Shown: positions 39,278-49,390 of the stretch, in pieces
How positions within the stretch are numbered: the first letter of the stretch is position 1
Layout of the letters: each line of letters starts with the position of its first letter
From: a virus
Reading direction: 5' to 3' (one strand)
Virus record (IMG/VR): IMGVR_UViG_3300009155_000048
Location: 43,135-107,134 of that record
DNA length: 64,000 nucleotides
Program-made: the position numbers and the translations under genes
Notes under the pieces: generated by a model
Database searches by the model: none
The model's input: only the letters and a program-made list of their open reading frames with translations
Told to the model about the DNA's origin: nothing

Positions 39278-39295
39278 AAAAATATGTTTTTTGCT

Positions 39296-39307
39296 TTTTA
39301 TATATAC
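39296..39307 (+). promoter_or_regulatory. Late-type promoter TTTTATATATAC for the sheath gene
   Basis: Plus-strand match 25 bases before the sheath ATG; an AAAAAGTGAAAAAATATG block containing the previous stop codon is just upstream. Confidence 0.6.
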
Positions 39308-39332
39308 AGTAAATAAAAATTAATGAAATAAT

Positions 39333-42300
39333 ATGGCAATTCAAATTGGAAAATACAAAAGACCAGGTATCTTCATAGAAGAATTTGACAATTCAGTTAT
39401 CTCAAGTCCAACCGTAACAGGTGTTAGTACTTTAGTAGCGGGTTTTTCAAGAAAAGGACCAGTTAACACACCGGTTTTATTACAAACCGTTAATGATTTG
39501 GAGAAAATCTTTGGACCAATGGATAGAAACCTTGAAAGAAAAGGTTCTTACTTCCACAGAACAGTGGCTAAGATGCTTGAGTCAAGTCCGGTTTATGCAA
39601 TGAATCTATTAGTTACATCAGATACATTGGATACAATTGAATACAAATCTGTATCTACATCTACAGACAAAACAAATGATATAGTAAGAGACGGGTCATA
39701 TAGAAGATTCTTTGACACCACTGGATTCTGGAAAAAGGATACTGATTCTTTCATTACATTAACAAATGGTGACTTAGGTCATGCTGATAGACTTCTATCA
39801 TTCACTAATATGTCTGATAAGTATATCACTGTATTTGTTTTTAAATCTAAATTAAAAGGATTTGATAGAACATTACTTGAGTGGTATGGTTCAGCTGATA
39901 AAGTACCTTCTTATGTAAATCAATTAGACTATGCGTCTGATTATATGGTGGATGTATTAGTTGTTGGTGGTGATTGGTCAAACTATCAGCAGTTATCTGT
40001 TGATAACAAATGGTCTGCTTATTTCACAAGTCAAGGTCTCAAAAAAGACCAAGTTTATAATTTCTCAAATGATAGAAATGTTAATTTGTTAAATTTCTAT
40101 GAGGGACTTTCATTAATTCCATTCTTTAGAGATGCCAATGGTAGAAATATTTTCATTGAAACAATTATTAATAATGATACACAAAAAACTGGTTTATTCT
40201 GTGCATTTGATTCAGATAAACTTGAAAAAGATTATCCAACTGGAATGGTTGACTTAATTGGTAACAACTTAGCTCAAAGTGATGGATTGGTTAATAATGG
40301 ACAAGCATCACTTGAGTTTTTATCATATGATGTTACAATTACTGAAAGTTTGAATTTCACTGCAACTCCACTTGATGTGGCTGGTGGTGTTGATGGTCAA
40401 AATGTAGTTGCTCTATTATCTTCTACTTCTTCAGTAGCTGCTATGAGAAGCATCTGGGGTGGTTCAGAAAGAACTTCGTTTTACTCAGAATCTTATATCA
40501 ATGGTGTGAATTACGCAACTGCTTCTGAAAGTTTAGGAGGATCATCTACTCTTATTGTAGGATTTGATATTTATGATGCTGATTTAGGAGCTGGAGCAAC
40601 TGCTGCTCCATATGCAGTAATTAGTGGCACTAAAGTTATAGTAAATGAAGGCGTAAATCAGGGAAAAACATTTTCAGTAAGTGCTTCTGATTATCCAACA
40701 TCTAATGCAACTGCAAGTTATACTTCAGTTGTTTATATTAATTCATCAACTGGAGCAATCGAAATTAGTAATAGTACTACTGCTGGATCTAATCCAATTT
40801 TAGGAACAAATGACTTAGCACTTGGTTACTTAAATTTCTGGATGTATAATGGATCTATATCACAAGTAGGTGGAACACCTAGTTACGTTCCTACTTGGAC
40901 TCCTGTAGAAATTGATAATACAAATGGGTACAAATATAAAGAATTTACACACGGTGCATTAACTACAAATGATTACTATGTATCTTCAGTGGGTGCAACA
41001 TCTTCTGGTAAGATTCAAGTAACATTCTATGGAACATCTCAAACAGACTATACTAAAAATTATGGAGTTCATAGAAAAATTAGAATGTTTAATTTTTTAG
41101 TTAATATGTTACACTCCTCTAATCTCAATAAGATGTGTATGATTAAAGACTACACAACAAGAGAGAAGTTTTCATTAGCAAATGCTAGTATTTCAAGTAT
41201 AGTTACTTCATCGTCATCTAATAAGTCATTTGTGTTAGATTTAGGAATTACTCCTACGCCACAACATATATTAGATGGTAATTTAATATTCTATAAATAT
41301 GATAATGAGTTCACTTTAGGAGCATATGGTGTAACCACACAAAATATCAAAGGTGGTACCTATGGTGTTGTTGGTAAACAATCTCCATTCTACTTAAACT
41401 TCTATAATGGACAAATAAATACTAGTGATTATTTCTACAGAAATATTCTAGATGTTGATAAAACTCCGAGAGTTGTATTACAAAACTCTGGTGGAGAAGG
41501 ATATATTGTATTTAGTGAACTACCTTGGGCAACTTCAGCTAGTTGGCCATTCAGTTTTGTTGGAACAGAACACATCATTTTACCAGACTCTACTTCTAAC
41601 ACAGGAATATTGATGTTAGCTGGTTCTACTGATGAGAGTGGCAACTTAGCTGATCCATCAACTGGTCTAACTTATAGTGGTACTTACGTAGCTTATAAAT
41701 TGGAATCAACAGTTACATCAGAAGATATTACATCAATTTCTAAAATATATGATTCTTCTCAGAAAGTTTATTTACAAATGTACTTAGATAACTCTGGTAA
41801 TTTAGTGACTAACTTCAAAGATGAACAACTATCAACTGCAGTGCCTATTGATATTGATTTAGATTCAACATTCAAAGTAATAAGTGATAAATCAAATTAC
41901 AGACAATCTATTGAGATTGAATTACCAAGTGGTTATACACCAGTTGTTAATAAGATTCTTATTAATGGACTTAGATATCCAGAGGTTAAAATTGGTGATT
42001 TCCTAGAAGCTTATGTTGATACTACACTTTTACAAAGTGGTGAGGTTCCAAGAAGATTAACTAGAATATTAACTAAAAAAGTATATGCAGCTGATACATC
42101 ACTAGTAGAGGTTACTTGTGACTCAGCAATTGAGAAAGTTGAATTTGGTAGTGATTATCAAACAATGAGATACACATCTATTGATGATTATGTTTCTACT
42201 TATAAATCAATATCATTAAAAGGATTTAGAGTAAGAGAAGCTTCAATGCCGGATGGTACAGAAGACAGACAAAGTTCTATTCTTAACTTATTAGCTAAAG

Positions 42301-43268
42301 GAACATCATTGTTCAAAGCTATAACTAACAAAGAAGCAATTGACTTTAGATATGTTGTTGACTCATTTGGTCTTGGATTAATTGAACGTTCAAAACAACA
42401 ATTAGTTGATATTTGTGGTGATAGATTAGATTGTCTTGGATTCATAAATATGCCTTCTATGAAGTCATTCAAGAATTCAACATCACCTACATTTGTTGGA
42501 ACTGATGAGACAAACTTGGATACATACGGAATTCTACAAACATCATATATCGCAACTGGTGGCAACTTGGAATCAAGTCCAGCTTTCTTGTATTCATTTG
42601 GTGATGGTAGAGGATCAAGTTGTGTTGGTTATTTCTTACCTTATGTAACAGTAAATGATAATGGAAGACCAACAGATGTTCCACCAGCTATGTATGTGGC
42701 AACTACATATATGAGAAAACAAAACACTAATGTAACTTCAATTGTTCCTTGGACAATTGCAGCGGGTGTTACAAATGGTAAAGTTACAAATATTGCTGGT
42801 ATTGAAATGGATTTCACACCAACTGATATTGAAAACTTAAATGGAGCTCAGATGAATCCGATTGTTTACAAGAGAAACAGAGGATTTGTAATTGAAACTG
42901 AAAATACAGCTCAAACTCTTTATAAGTCAGCACTTTCTTACCTACACGTTAGAGAGGTATTGATTGAACTTGAAAGAGAACTTTCAGCAATGTTGTTAGA
43001 ATTCCAATGGAAATTTAACACAGCTGAAATCAGAGCCGAAATCAAGTTGAGAGCAGATGTTATTTGTGAGAAATATGTAAACAAAAATGGTTTATATAAC
43101 TACTTCAACAAGTGTGATGAAGAAAACAACACTCCTACAATCATTGATAATCAAATTGGTGTTCTTGATACTTATGTTGAACCAATTCGCGGAATGGGTG
43201 TTATTGTAAATAACATTACAATCTTGAGAACAGGAGCAATTAACGCTGGTGGATTCATTAATCAATAA
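39333..43268 (+). CDS. Tail sheath protein (T4 gp18-like), twice the usual size
   Basis: 1311 residues; T4 gp18 has 659. The N-terminus YKRPGIFIEEFDNSVI, TGVSTLVAGFSRKGPVNTP, VNDLEKIFGPMDRN and the C-terminal part (IVPWTIAAGVTNGKVTNIAG, VIETENTAQTLYKSALSYLH, VREVLIELERELSAMLLEF, YVEPIRGMGVIVNNITIL) clearly belong to the sheath family, including the C-terminal arm that links neighbours. The extra 600 or so residues sit in the middle, about 320-800, and are rich in Ser, Thr, Gly and Tyr with beta-type sequence, so additional domains decorate the outside of the tail. Late promoter and own terminator. Confidence 0.93.
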   Translation: MAIQIGKYKRPGIFIEEFDNSVISSPTVTGVSTLVAGFSRKGPVNTPVLLQTVNDLEKIFGPMDRNLERKGSYFHRTVAKMLESSPVYAMNLLVTSDTLDTIEYKSVSTSTDKTNDIVRDGSYRRFFDTTGFWKKDTDSFITLTNGDLGHADRLLSFTNMSDKYITVFVFKSKLKGFDRTLLEWYGSADKVPSYVNQLDYASDYMVDVLVVGGDWSNYQQLSVDNKWSAYFTSQGLKKDQVYNFSNDRNVNLLNFYEGLSLIPFFRDANGRNIFIETIINNDTQKTGLFCAFDSDKLEKDYPTGMVDLIGNNLAQSDGLVNNGQASLEFLSYDVTITESLNFTATPLDVAGGVDGQNVVALLSSTSSVAAMRSIWGGSERTSFYSESYINGVNYATASESLGGSSTLIVGFDIYDADLGAGATAAPYAVISGTKVIVNEGVNQGKTFSVSASDYPTSNATASYTSVVYINSSTGAIEISNSTTAGSNPILGTNDLALGYLNFWMYNGSISQVGGTPSYVPTWTPVEIDNTNGYKYKEFTHGALTTNDYYVSSVGATSSGKIQVTFYGTSQTDYTKNYGVHRKIRMFNFLVNMLHSSNLNKMCMIKDYTTREKFSLANASISSIVTSSSSNKSFVLDLGITPTPQHILDGNLIFYKYDNEFTLGAYGVTTQNIKGGTYGVVGKQSPFYLNFYNGQINTSDYFYRNILDVDKTPRVVLQNSGGEGYIVFSELPWATSASWPFSFVGTEHIILPDSTSNTGILMLAGSTDESGNLADPSTGLTYSGTYVAYKLESTVTSEDITSISKIYDSSQKVYLQMYLDNSGNLVTNFKDEQLSTAVPIDIDLDSTFKVISDKSNYRQSIEIELPSGYTPVVNKILINGLRYPEVKIGDFLEAYVDTTLLQSGEVPRRLTRILTKKVYAADTSLVEVTCDSAIEKVEFGSDYQTMRYTSIDDYVSTYKSISLKGFRVREASMPDGTEDRQSSILNLLAKGTSLFKAITNKEAIDFRYVVDSFGLGLIERSKQQLVDICGDRLDCLGFINMPSMKSFKNSTSPTFVGTDETNLDTYGILQTSYIATGGNLESSPAFLYSFGDGRGSSCVGYFLPYVTVNDNGRPTDVPPAMYVATTYMRKQNTNVTSIVPWTIAAGVTNGKVTNIAGIEMDFTPTDIENLNGAQMNPIVYKRNRGFVIETENTAQTLYKSALSYLHVREVLIELERELSAMLLEFQWKFNTAEIRAEIKLRADVICEKYVNKNGLYNYFNKCDEENNTPTIIDNQIGVLDTYVEPIRGMGVIVNNITILRTGAINAGGFINQ

Positions 43269-43285
43269 TCTATAAAAATTTAAAA

Positions 43286-43314
43286 AAAACCAGATAGAAA
43301 TATCTGGTTTTTTT
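43286..43314 (+). terminator. Terminator after the sheath gene
   Basis: AAACCAGATA, loop GAAA, TATCTGGTTT, then eight T. Confidence 0.9.
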
Positions 43315-43336
43315 TATTAAACATATATAGGAGTAT

Positions 43337-43347
43337 TTAATATATAT
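43337..43347 (+). promoter_or_regulatory. Late-type promoter TTAATATATAT
   Basis: Plus-strand match 18 bases before the endonuclease ATG at 43366. Confidence 0.5.
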
Positions 43348-43365
43348 GTAAAATGGTTTGTTGTT

Positions 43366-45054
43366 ATGAATTTAGAAATATTTAATAATCCAGATCCATC
43401 TGGTAGAATGTCCAAAGAATCTTTTCTTTTTAAGAATTATAAAGATGAATATGATTATATAGTAGAATACTGCCTAAGTAATAATATTGTAGAAATTTCC
43501 TTTAAGGAAAAGGTATATTTATGTTTAAATAATATTTCAAATATCCCAACTTGTCAAAACCCATCTTGTAAAAAAAGAGTGAGTTTTAAAAACTCAACAT
43601 TGGGATATTTGAAATATTGTTCAAATAAATGTATATCATCAGATCCCAATATTAAAAAAATTAAAGAAGAAAAGTCTTTAGAGAAATTTGGAACAAAAAC
43701 TCCTGCTGAATCCGAACAAGTAAAAAATAAGACAAAAAAAACAAATCAAGAAAGATATGGAGGCAATTCCGCTATGTCATCAGAAGAAATACAAGAGAAA
43801 TCTAAACAAACACTACTTAAAAATTGGGGAGTTGATAATCCGAATAAATCACCATATTTGACTGAAAAGAGAATAGAGTCCTTTAAATTGAGTAATTATA
43901 AAGAATCATTTAAAAAAACATCATTATTTAGGTATGGAGTTGATCACCCTTGGAAAAATAAAGATATACATGATAAGAGTTCATTAGGCACATTTATTTC
44001 AAAAAATTTAAAGTTAAAAGAATCTATTCTAAAAAAATTAGAAACTCATTCAAATTATAAATTAATATCTATTGACTATGATAAATATAAAAGAGAAGTT
44101 ACTATACATTGTGATATATGCAATAGTGATTTTTTTATAAATAGAGAGGATTTTCACATAAGACATAAGAATAAGACTACCATATGTACTGTTTGTAATC
44201 CCATCGATACTAACCAATCTGGTACAGAAATGAAATTATATGAATTCATTAAGGATAATTTTGATGGAAATATACATACTAATATAAAATCCATAATAAA
44301 ACCAAGTGAGTTAGATATTTATATTCCCGACTTAAAATTAGCATTTGAGTTTAATCGATTATATTGGCACTCCGAATCCCAAAAAGGTAAATATTATCAT
44401 TATGATAAGACAAGAAAATGTAGGGATATAGGAATAGAACTCATACATATATGGGAGGATGATTGGGTATATAAAAATGATATTGTCAAGTCAATAATAT
44501 TGAATAGAATTGGTAAAACGAAAAATAAAATATATGCTAGGAAATGTGAAATAAGAGAGGTTAATGATATTGATTTAATAAAGTATTTTTTGGAAAATAA
44601 TCATATATTAGGATATTGCTCATCAAGTATTAAATTAGGATTATACTATAATGATGATTTGGTTTCTTTGATGTGCTTTACTAAAAAAAATGGATTATAC
44701 GAGTTGGTTAGATATTGTAACAAACTGAATAATTTAGTAACTGGTGGATCATCTAAATTGTTTAGATACTTTATTAATAAATATAAAACAGATATTATTT
44801 CCTATTCTGACGAATCTATGTTTAGTGGTAATTTATATGAAAGTTTAGGATTTAAACACATAAGTAACTCTGTTGTTAATTATAAATGGGTAATTGGTAA
44901 GAAAAGAGAACATAAATCAAAGTATAGAAAGGATAGGTTAGTCAAATCAGGATTTGATGTAAACAAAAGTGAGAATGATATAATGATAGATGATGTTGGC
45001 GCTTATAAAATATGGGACTGTGGGCTTAAAAAATGGATTTATAAATGTTCATAA
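43366..45054 (+). CDS. Homing endonuclease-like protein with K-F/Y-G-V repeats and a PD-(D/E)xK-type nuclease
   Basis: 562 residues. Residues 60-80 hold a zinc-finger-like CQNPSCKKR ... CSNKC. Residues 100-200 have four repeats (LEKFGTKTPAES, QERYGGNSAMSS, LKNWGVDNPNKS, LFRYGVDHPWKN) of the type found in the fragment at 13726. Then comes a section with two CxxC pairs (IHCDICNS, CTVCN), and a nuclease domain at about 285-370: SGTEMKLYEFIKDNFDG, SELDIYIPDLKLAFEFNRLY with the acidic core, WHSESQKGKYYH and GIELIHIWEDDW. The C-terminal 180 residues (IYARKCEIREVNDIDLIKYF, then FLENNHILGY) form a second domain of GNAT-like appearance. It is an independent gene inserted between two tail genes, with its own promoter. 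Confidence 0.8.
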   Translation: MNLEIFNNPDPSGRMSKESFLFKNYKDEYDYIVEYCLSNNIVEISFKEKVYLCLNNISNIPTCQNPSCKKRVSFKNSTLGYLKYCSNKCISSDPNIKKIKEEKSLEKFGTKTPAESEQVKNKTKKTNQERYGGNSAMSSEEIQEKSKQTLLKNWGVDNPNKSPYLTEKRIESFKLSNYKESFKKTSLFRYGVDHPWKNKDIHDKSSLGTFISKNLKLKESILKKLETHSNYKLISIDYDKYKREVTIHCDICNSDFFINREDFHIRHKNKTTICTVCNPIDTNQSGTEMKLYEFIKDNFDGNIHTNIKSIIKPSELDIYIPDLKLAFEFNRLYWHSESQKGKYYHYDKTRKCRDIGIELIHIWEDDWVYKNDIVKSIILNRIGKTKNKIYARKCEIREVNDIDLIKYFLENNHILGYCSSSIKLGLYYNDDLVSLMCFTKKNGLYELVRYCNKLNNLVTGGSSKLFRYFINKYKTDIISYSDESMFSGNLYESLGFKHISNSVVNYKWVIGKKREHKSKYRKDRLVKSGFDVNKSENDIMIDDVGAYKIWDCGLKKWIYKCS

Positions 45055-45133
45055 AAATAACCTAAATGATATTTTGTAGATATGTCTGATTAAAATGAAT
45101 CTAATCAATAAGAACTAAAATAAATTAAACAAA

Positions 45134-45166
45134 AGAACCTCTATAGAAATATAGAGGTTTTTTATT
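45134..45166 (+). terminator. Terminator downstream of the homing endonuclease
   Basis: AACCTCTAT, loop AGAAAT-type, ATAGAGGTT, then T's. About 80 bases separate the endonuclease stop from this hairpin; nothing else is seen in that stretch. Confidence 0.85.
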
Positions 45167-45182
45167 TGTTAACATTTTATTT

Positions 45183-45193
45183 TTAATATATAC
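45183..45193 (+). promoter_or_regulatory. Late-type promoter TTAATATATAC
   Basis: Exact match 24 bases before the fibre ATG at 45218. Confidence 0.6.
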
Positions 45194-45217
45194 TGTTAAT
45201 AATCCAAGTAATAAGAA

Positions 45218-48200
45218 ATGACAAAAATATTAAATAGTCTCAAAGTAACCGGTACCGGATCAAGTTCACAAGCATTGGGTGTAACCGGTGGATATGTTAG
45301 TATAAATGATAAGCTAAGAATAGGTGATTGGTCAACTCCAACCGCAACTGTTAATATTAATAGCAAAGGAACAACATCATCAACAAACGCATTTAAAATA
45401 ACCACCGGATTTACAACAAATAATTTTTACCCATCACTAAATTATAGTGATGATGGTGTCTTAACACTAGTTGGTGCTGGTCTTGGATATGGTGCAACAA
45501 ATAGTGGTAGACCGATTGGTTCCGCAGATTTAGTCATAGGTAATAATTACTATGGTAGTATTGAATTAGCAGGATATGGTATCTTCGGTAGAGACCAAGG
45601 TACCAGTGAAGGTCTAAGTTTCTACATAAGAAAAGTTGCTGGTGGTGCTGCTACATACTCAAGAGGATTTAGATTTATAACAGCAACAGATAGACAATTT
45701 AATTTACAACCCGAAGCTGATGATACTTTTTCAATTAATTACCCAACATATAATAATGGATATATTAGACTAAGTTCATACAATGACTCCGGTAAATACT
45801 TTAGAATATCAACTGATAAATTCACATCAACACAACAGTCCGATAGATTTGGTATTCAAGGATTTTCAGATTGGGCATCTGTATTTTTTAGAAATATTAG
45901 TTCTTTACAGATAGATAACAACGCAATAGTTACAAGAAATATTGGCACAACAAGTAATAGTTTTCCAAATACTTTTATTATTGGTAGTTCACAAAGTAGT
46001 ATTAATATAGGCACAACCTATGGCATTCCTACATCTTGGAACCAAGGTTCAATCATCATTGCTCCTAGCAATGCTATCAATATGACTGCTTCTCATTTTC
46101 CGGTCTCAGGTTTAACACACACCAATAATTCCAATATTATGATGGTTGCTCAAGTAAGTGTAATTCCTACTGGCAACTATAATGTAATGATAGGTGGTGG
46201 TTCTAAAATAACCACCGGATCCCAGAATGTCGGAATTGGTAATTATCTATATACAACTAACCCAGCATTAGGTGAATTAACAACGGGATCCAGAAACACA
46301 GCAGTTGGTTCACAAGCATTGGGTAAACTAACAACTGGTAGTGATAATGTTGGATTAGGTGATAGGGCTCTTAGAGATTCATTAGTTTCATCATCTAATA
46401 ATGTTGGTGTCGGTGTTCAAGCTGGCCAATCAGTTCAAAGTAGTAATAATATATTTATAGGTACGAATGCTGGTAGAGCTTATAATGGAACCGGTGATTC
46501 GGTTTTATATCTTAGCACACATGACTTTACCTCTGCTGCTAGAGTCGAGGCTGCTGCTGCTCACTACAGCTCTACATATGCAACCTGGTCCGGAACACCC
46601 CCAACTTGGGCAACATTAAATCCTTCATATGGAAATGTTGTAATTTTTGGCAATGAGTCAAGTGGTAGTAGAGAAAGTTCAACAATAAATAGTACTGGTA
46701 CTTTTAGATCTTTATTTTTTGGTAAAGGTATGTGGCACCTATCTACCAATCTAAACACTTATGTTATTTCTACTTCAATGCCAACCTTAATGACTTGGAC
46801 AGCAAGTGGATCAATAACTCAAAATAATGATGCGGTTGGTTCTAGTTTAGAGTTAGTAGCAGGTGTTGGTCGTGGTGGTGGAACAGCTGGCGACCTTTAT
46901 TTTTCAACTGGACAGTTGACTGCCTCAGGTACATCATCACTACAAGACAAGGTAGTTAGAATGACCATAAAGGGTGGTAATGGATTCATTGGTGTTGGTA
47001 CACAATCACCTTCTACACTTTTACATATTTATTCAACCCAATCTAACGCATTTAGATTAGTTGATGGTACACAAGGTGCTGGAAAGGCTCTTATATCAGA
47101 TGCGAATGGTAATGCAAGTTGGGGAACAGCTAGTGGTGGAAGTGGTGTTAGTGGTGGTAGTGCTAGTTATATGGCACTATTCACAAGTGATACTAGTTTA
47201 ACACCAAGTAATATTTACCAAGGAGCTTCTGGTTCCATATTAATTGGATACACATCTTCTTCATCTACATATACAACAGACACAAATACACTTAGAGTAA
47301 ATGGTAATGTTTATTTTGATAATTCTACTTCTACAAGTAAATTCTTTTTAAATGGCACAAATTTATTTGATAATGTCAATAGAAACATCGCTCTTGGTGC
47401 AAGTGCGTTGGGTATAAATAACGGATCAGTTGGTACAAATAATGTTGCAATTGGTGAACAATCACTTAAATCAAATACTGGTGATAGAAATATTGCATTA
47501 GGATATCAAGCATTATTAAATAACTCAAATGGAACAGACAATATCTCAATTGGTGAACAATCACTTAAATCAAATACTGGTGCTGGTGGATCATATAACG
47601 TAGCAATAGGAACTAGTGCTCTAAATAAAAACACTTCAGGTTACAGAAACTTTGCCTTAGGTTATTACTCATTATATAGTAATTTAACAGGTGATAATAA
47701 TATTTCAATAGGACATAACTCTATGTTTTTTGGTATGTCTCAAAGTAATGTCGCAATAGGTGCCAATTCTCTATACGGACTAAAGTATGGTAGTTATAAT
47801 GTATCTATAGGTAAAAGTGCTGCTGCTGACTTAGGTGGTGCGACATCATCATTATCAACACCGAATTGGCAAGATAACTATAACACATTCATTGGTACAT
47901 TTGTTGCACCCGGATTGGTAAGAGGCAACTACAATACAATAATTAGCTCTAAATTGGGAGCTTCTGATTTTATAGGATTCACACAGGGTAACTACAATAC
48001 TTATGTTGGATATGGTATAACAGGAACATTTAGTTCGAATCAAAATAATACAGTGATTGGATCCAGAGTCACATTAGTAGGTGGTATTACAAACTCAATT
48101 ATATTAGCAGATGGTTCTGGAAATCAAAGAATATTTGTTAATAGTTTAGGATATGTGGGTATAGGTACACAATCCCCAACTGCTTTACTAACTTTAAACT

Positions 48201-49336
48201 CTCCAGGCACATATTCATTGAGATTGGTAGATGGTAATCAAGGATCAAATAAAGTATTAACATCTGATTCATTCGGTAACGCAAGTTGGGCAACAGCTAG
48301 TGGAAATACATATTATGCAGGAAACGGATTAACACAAAGTGTTGGTAACACATTTTCTATACTACTACAAACCGGATCAGGTCTTACAAGTAGTTCAAAT
48401 GGGATATCATTAAATAGCCAAGTATCATCTAAGTCTGCTGATTTTATAGTTGATAATAATGAAAATGGATACTTATATTATGTAACAACCGGAACATCAC
48501 TAATTACTTGTACACCACCGAGTGTGAGCAATGGGTTTGAGTTCACCATCATGAAAGTTGATAATACAAATGGTGTTATTCAAGTAACCGGTGTTTATGA
48601 GTATTCTGGATCTACCAATCTATCATATTTAACAAGACAGAATGAGACCATAACTTATAAATATAATGGTTCTTCTTGGGTAGCTTATGTAGTTGATGAT
48701 GGTGTTATACCACCATCAACCGTATTGGCTAATATGGGAGCCACATATGGACACGCCGAAGAGTTTCCGGTTTTAGATATAAATGATACTATACAAGGTG
48801 CGATTAATTACAATCAAGGTGGATGGAGTTATGATTGGTTGAGTGGTACTATTTTCTCAGCTTATTCTCCATTAACATTATCCAATGCAACAACAACATC
48901 TATGTTCAATACGGCTTCAAATAGTTTTATTGGACTAACATCAGCACCACTTACAATTAGTGCTTATAGTTTAACATTAGGTAAGTCAATTAGAATTTTA
49001 TTAACAGGTACCGCTTCTGGTAGTGGAGCATTATCTATTTACCCAAAAATAGGTTCACAAACATTCTCATCAACATCTATAACCACAGGAACTATATCAG
49101 ATGCTCCGTGGAGAATAGAATATGAGTTTAAGGTACTTACTGTTGGATCATCTGGTAAATTACATGGTAGCGGATTTTGGATATCATCACAAGCGTCATC
49201 GCCATATCAGAATATAATGGGTACATCTAGTTACTACACAACAGTAGATACCACAATAGACAATAGAATAGACTTTTTACTAACATCATCTAGTTCTTAT
49301 ACAGTTATACATTCTACAATAGAAAGGTTAGCTTAA
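45218..49336 (+). CDS. Tail fibre protein with trimeric-adhesin-like repeats
   Basis: 1372 residues, rich in Gly, Ser, Thr and Asn. Repeats of the type NTAVGSQALGKLTTGSDNVG and NIALGYQALLNNSNGTDNIS (about residues 340-420 and 725-900) are those of trimeric autotransporter/YadA-type left-handed beta rolls, common in phage fibres. A module FRLVDGTQGAGKALISDANG (about 615) recurs as LRLVDGNQGSNKVLTSDSFG (about 1000), each followed by NASW. The C-terminal 250 residues (from about 1120) are beta-rich and end in IHSTIERLA; this is the likely receptor-binding or trimer tip. There is no visible intramolecular chaperone with a cleavage Ser-Asp site. Late promoter. Confidence 0.85.
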   Translation: MTKILNSLKVTGTGSSSQALGVTGGYVSINDKLRIGDWSTPTATVNINSKGTTSSTNAFKITTGFTTNNFYPSLNYSDDGVLTLVGAGLGYGATNSGRPIGSADLVIGNNYYGSIELAGYGIFGRDQGTSEGLSFYIRKVAGGAATYSRGFRFITATDRQFNLQPEADDTFSINYPTYNNGYIRLSSYNDSGKYFRISTDKFTSTQQSDRFGIQGFSDWASVFFRNISSLQIDNNAIVTRNIGTTSNSFPNTFIIGSSQSSINIGTTYGIPTSWNQGSIIIAPSNAINMTASHFPVSGLTHTNNSNIMMVAQVSVIPTGNYNVMIGGGSKITTGSQNVGIGNYLYTTNPALGELTTGSRNTAVGSQALGKLTTGSDNVGLGDRALRDSLVSSSNNVGVGVQAGQSVQSSNNIFIGTNAGRAYNGTGDSVLYLSTHDFTSAARVEAAAAHYSSTYATWSGTPPTWATLNPSYGNVVIFGNESSGSRESSTINSTGTFRSLFFGKGMWHLSTNLNTYVISTSMPTLMTWTASGSITQNNDAVGSSLELVAGVGRGGGTAGDLYFSTGQLTASGTSSLQDKVVRMTIKGGNGFIGVGTQSPSTLLHIYSTQSNAFRLVDGTQGAGKALISDANGNASWGTASGGSGVSGGSASYMALFTSDTSLTPSNIYQGASGSILIGYTSSSSTYTTDTNTLRVNGNVYFDNSTSTSKFFLNGTNLFDNVNRNIALGASALGINNGSVGTNNVAIGEQSLKSNTGDRNIALGYQALLNNSNGTDNISIGEQSLKSNTGAGGSYNVAIGTSALNKNTSGYRNFALGYYSLYSNLTGDNNISIGHNSMFFGMSQSNVAIGANSLYGLKYGSYNVSIGKSAAADLGGATSSLSTPNWQDNYNTFIGTFVAPGLVRGNYNTIISSKLGASDFIGFTQGNYNTYVGYGITGTFSSNQNNTVIGSRVTLVGGITNSIILADGSGNQRIFVNSLGYVGIGTQSPTALLTLNSPGTYSLRLVDGNQGSNKVLTSDSFGNASWATASGNTYYAGNGLTQSVGNTFSILLQTGSGLTSSSNGISLNSQVSSKSADFIVDNNENGYLYYVTTGTSLITCTPPSVSNGFEFTIMKVDNTNGVIQVTGVYEYSGSTNLSYLTRQNETITYKYNGSSWVAYVVDDGVIPPSTVLANMGATYGHAEEFPVLDINDTIQGAINYNQGGWSYDWLSGTIFSAYSPLTLSNATTTSMFNTASNSFIGLTSAPLTISAYSLTLGKSIRILLTGTASGSGALSIYPKIGSQTFSSTSITTGTISDAPWRIEYEFKVLTVGSSGKLHGSGFWISSQASSPYQNIMGTSSYYTTVDTTIDNRIDFLLTSSSSYTVIHSTIERLA

Positions 49337-49351
49337 AACATATCACATTTG

Positions 49352-49362
49352 ATAATATATAA
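49352..49362 (+). promoter_or_regulatory. Late-type promoter ATAATATATAA
   Basis: Plus-strand variant 28 bases before the ATG at 49391. Confidence 0.45.
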
Positions 49363-49390
49363 CTATAGATAAAAAAGAATTTATGATTTA

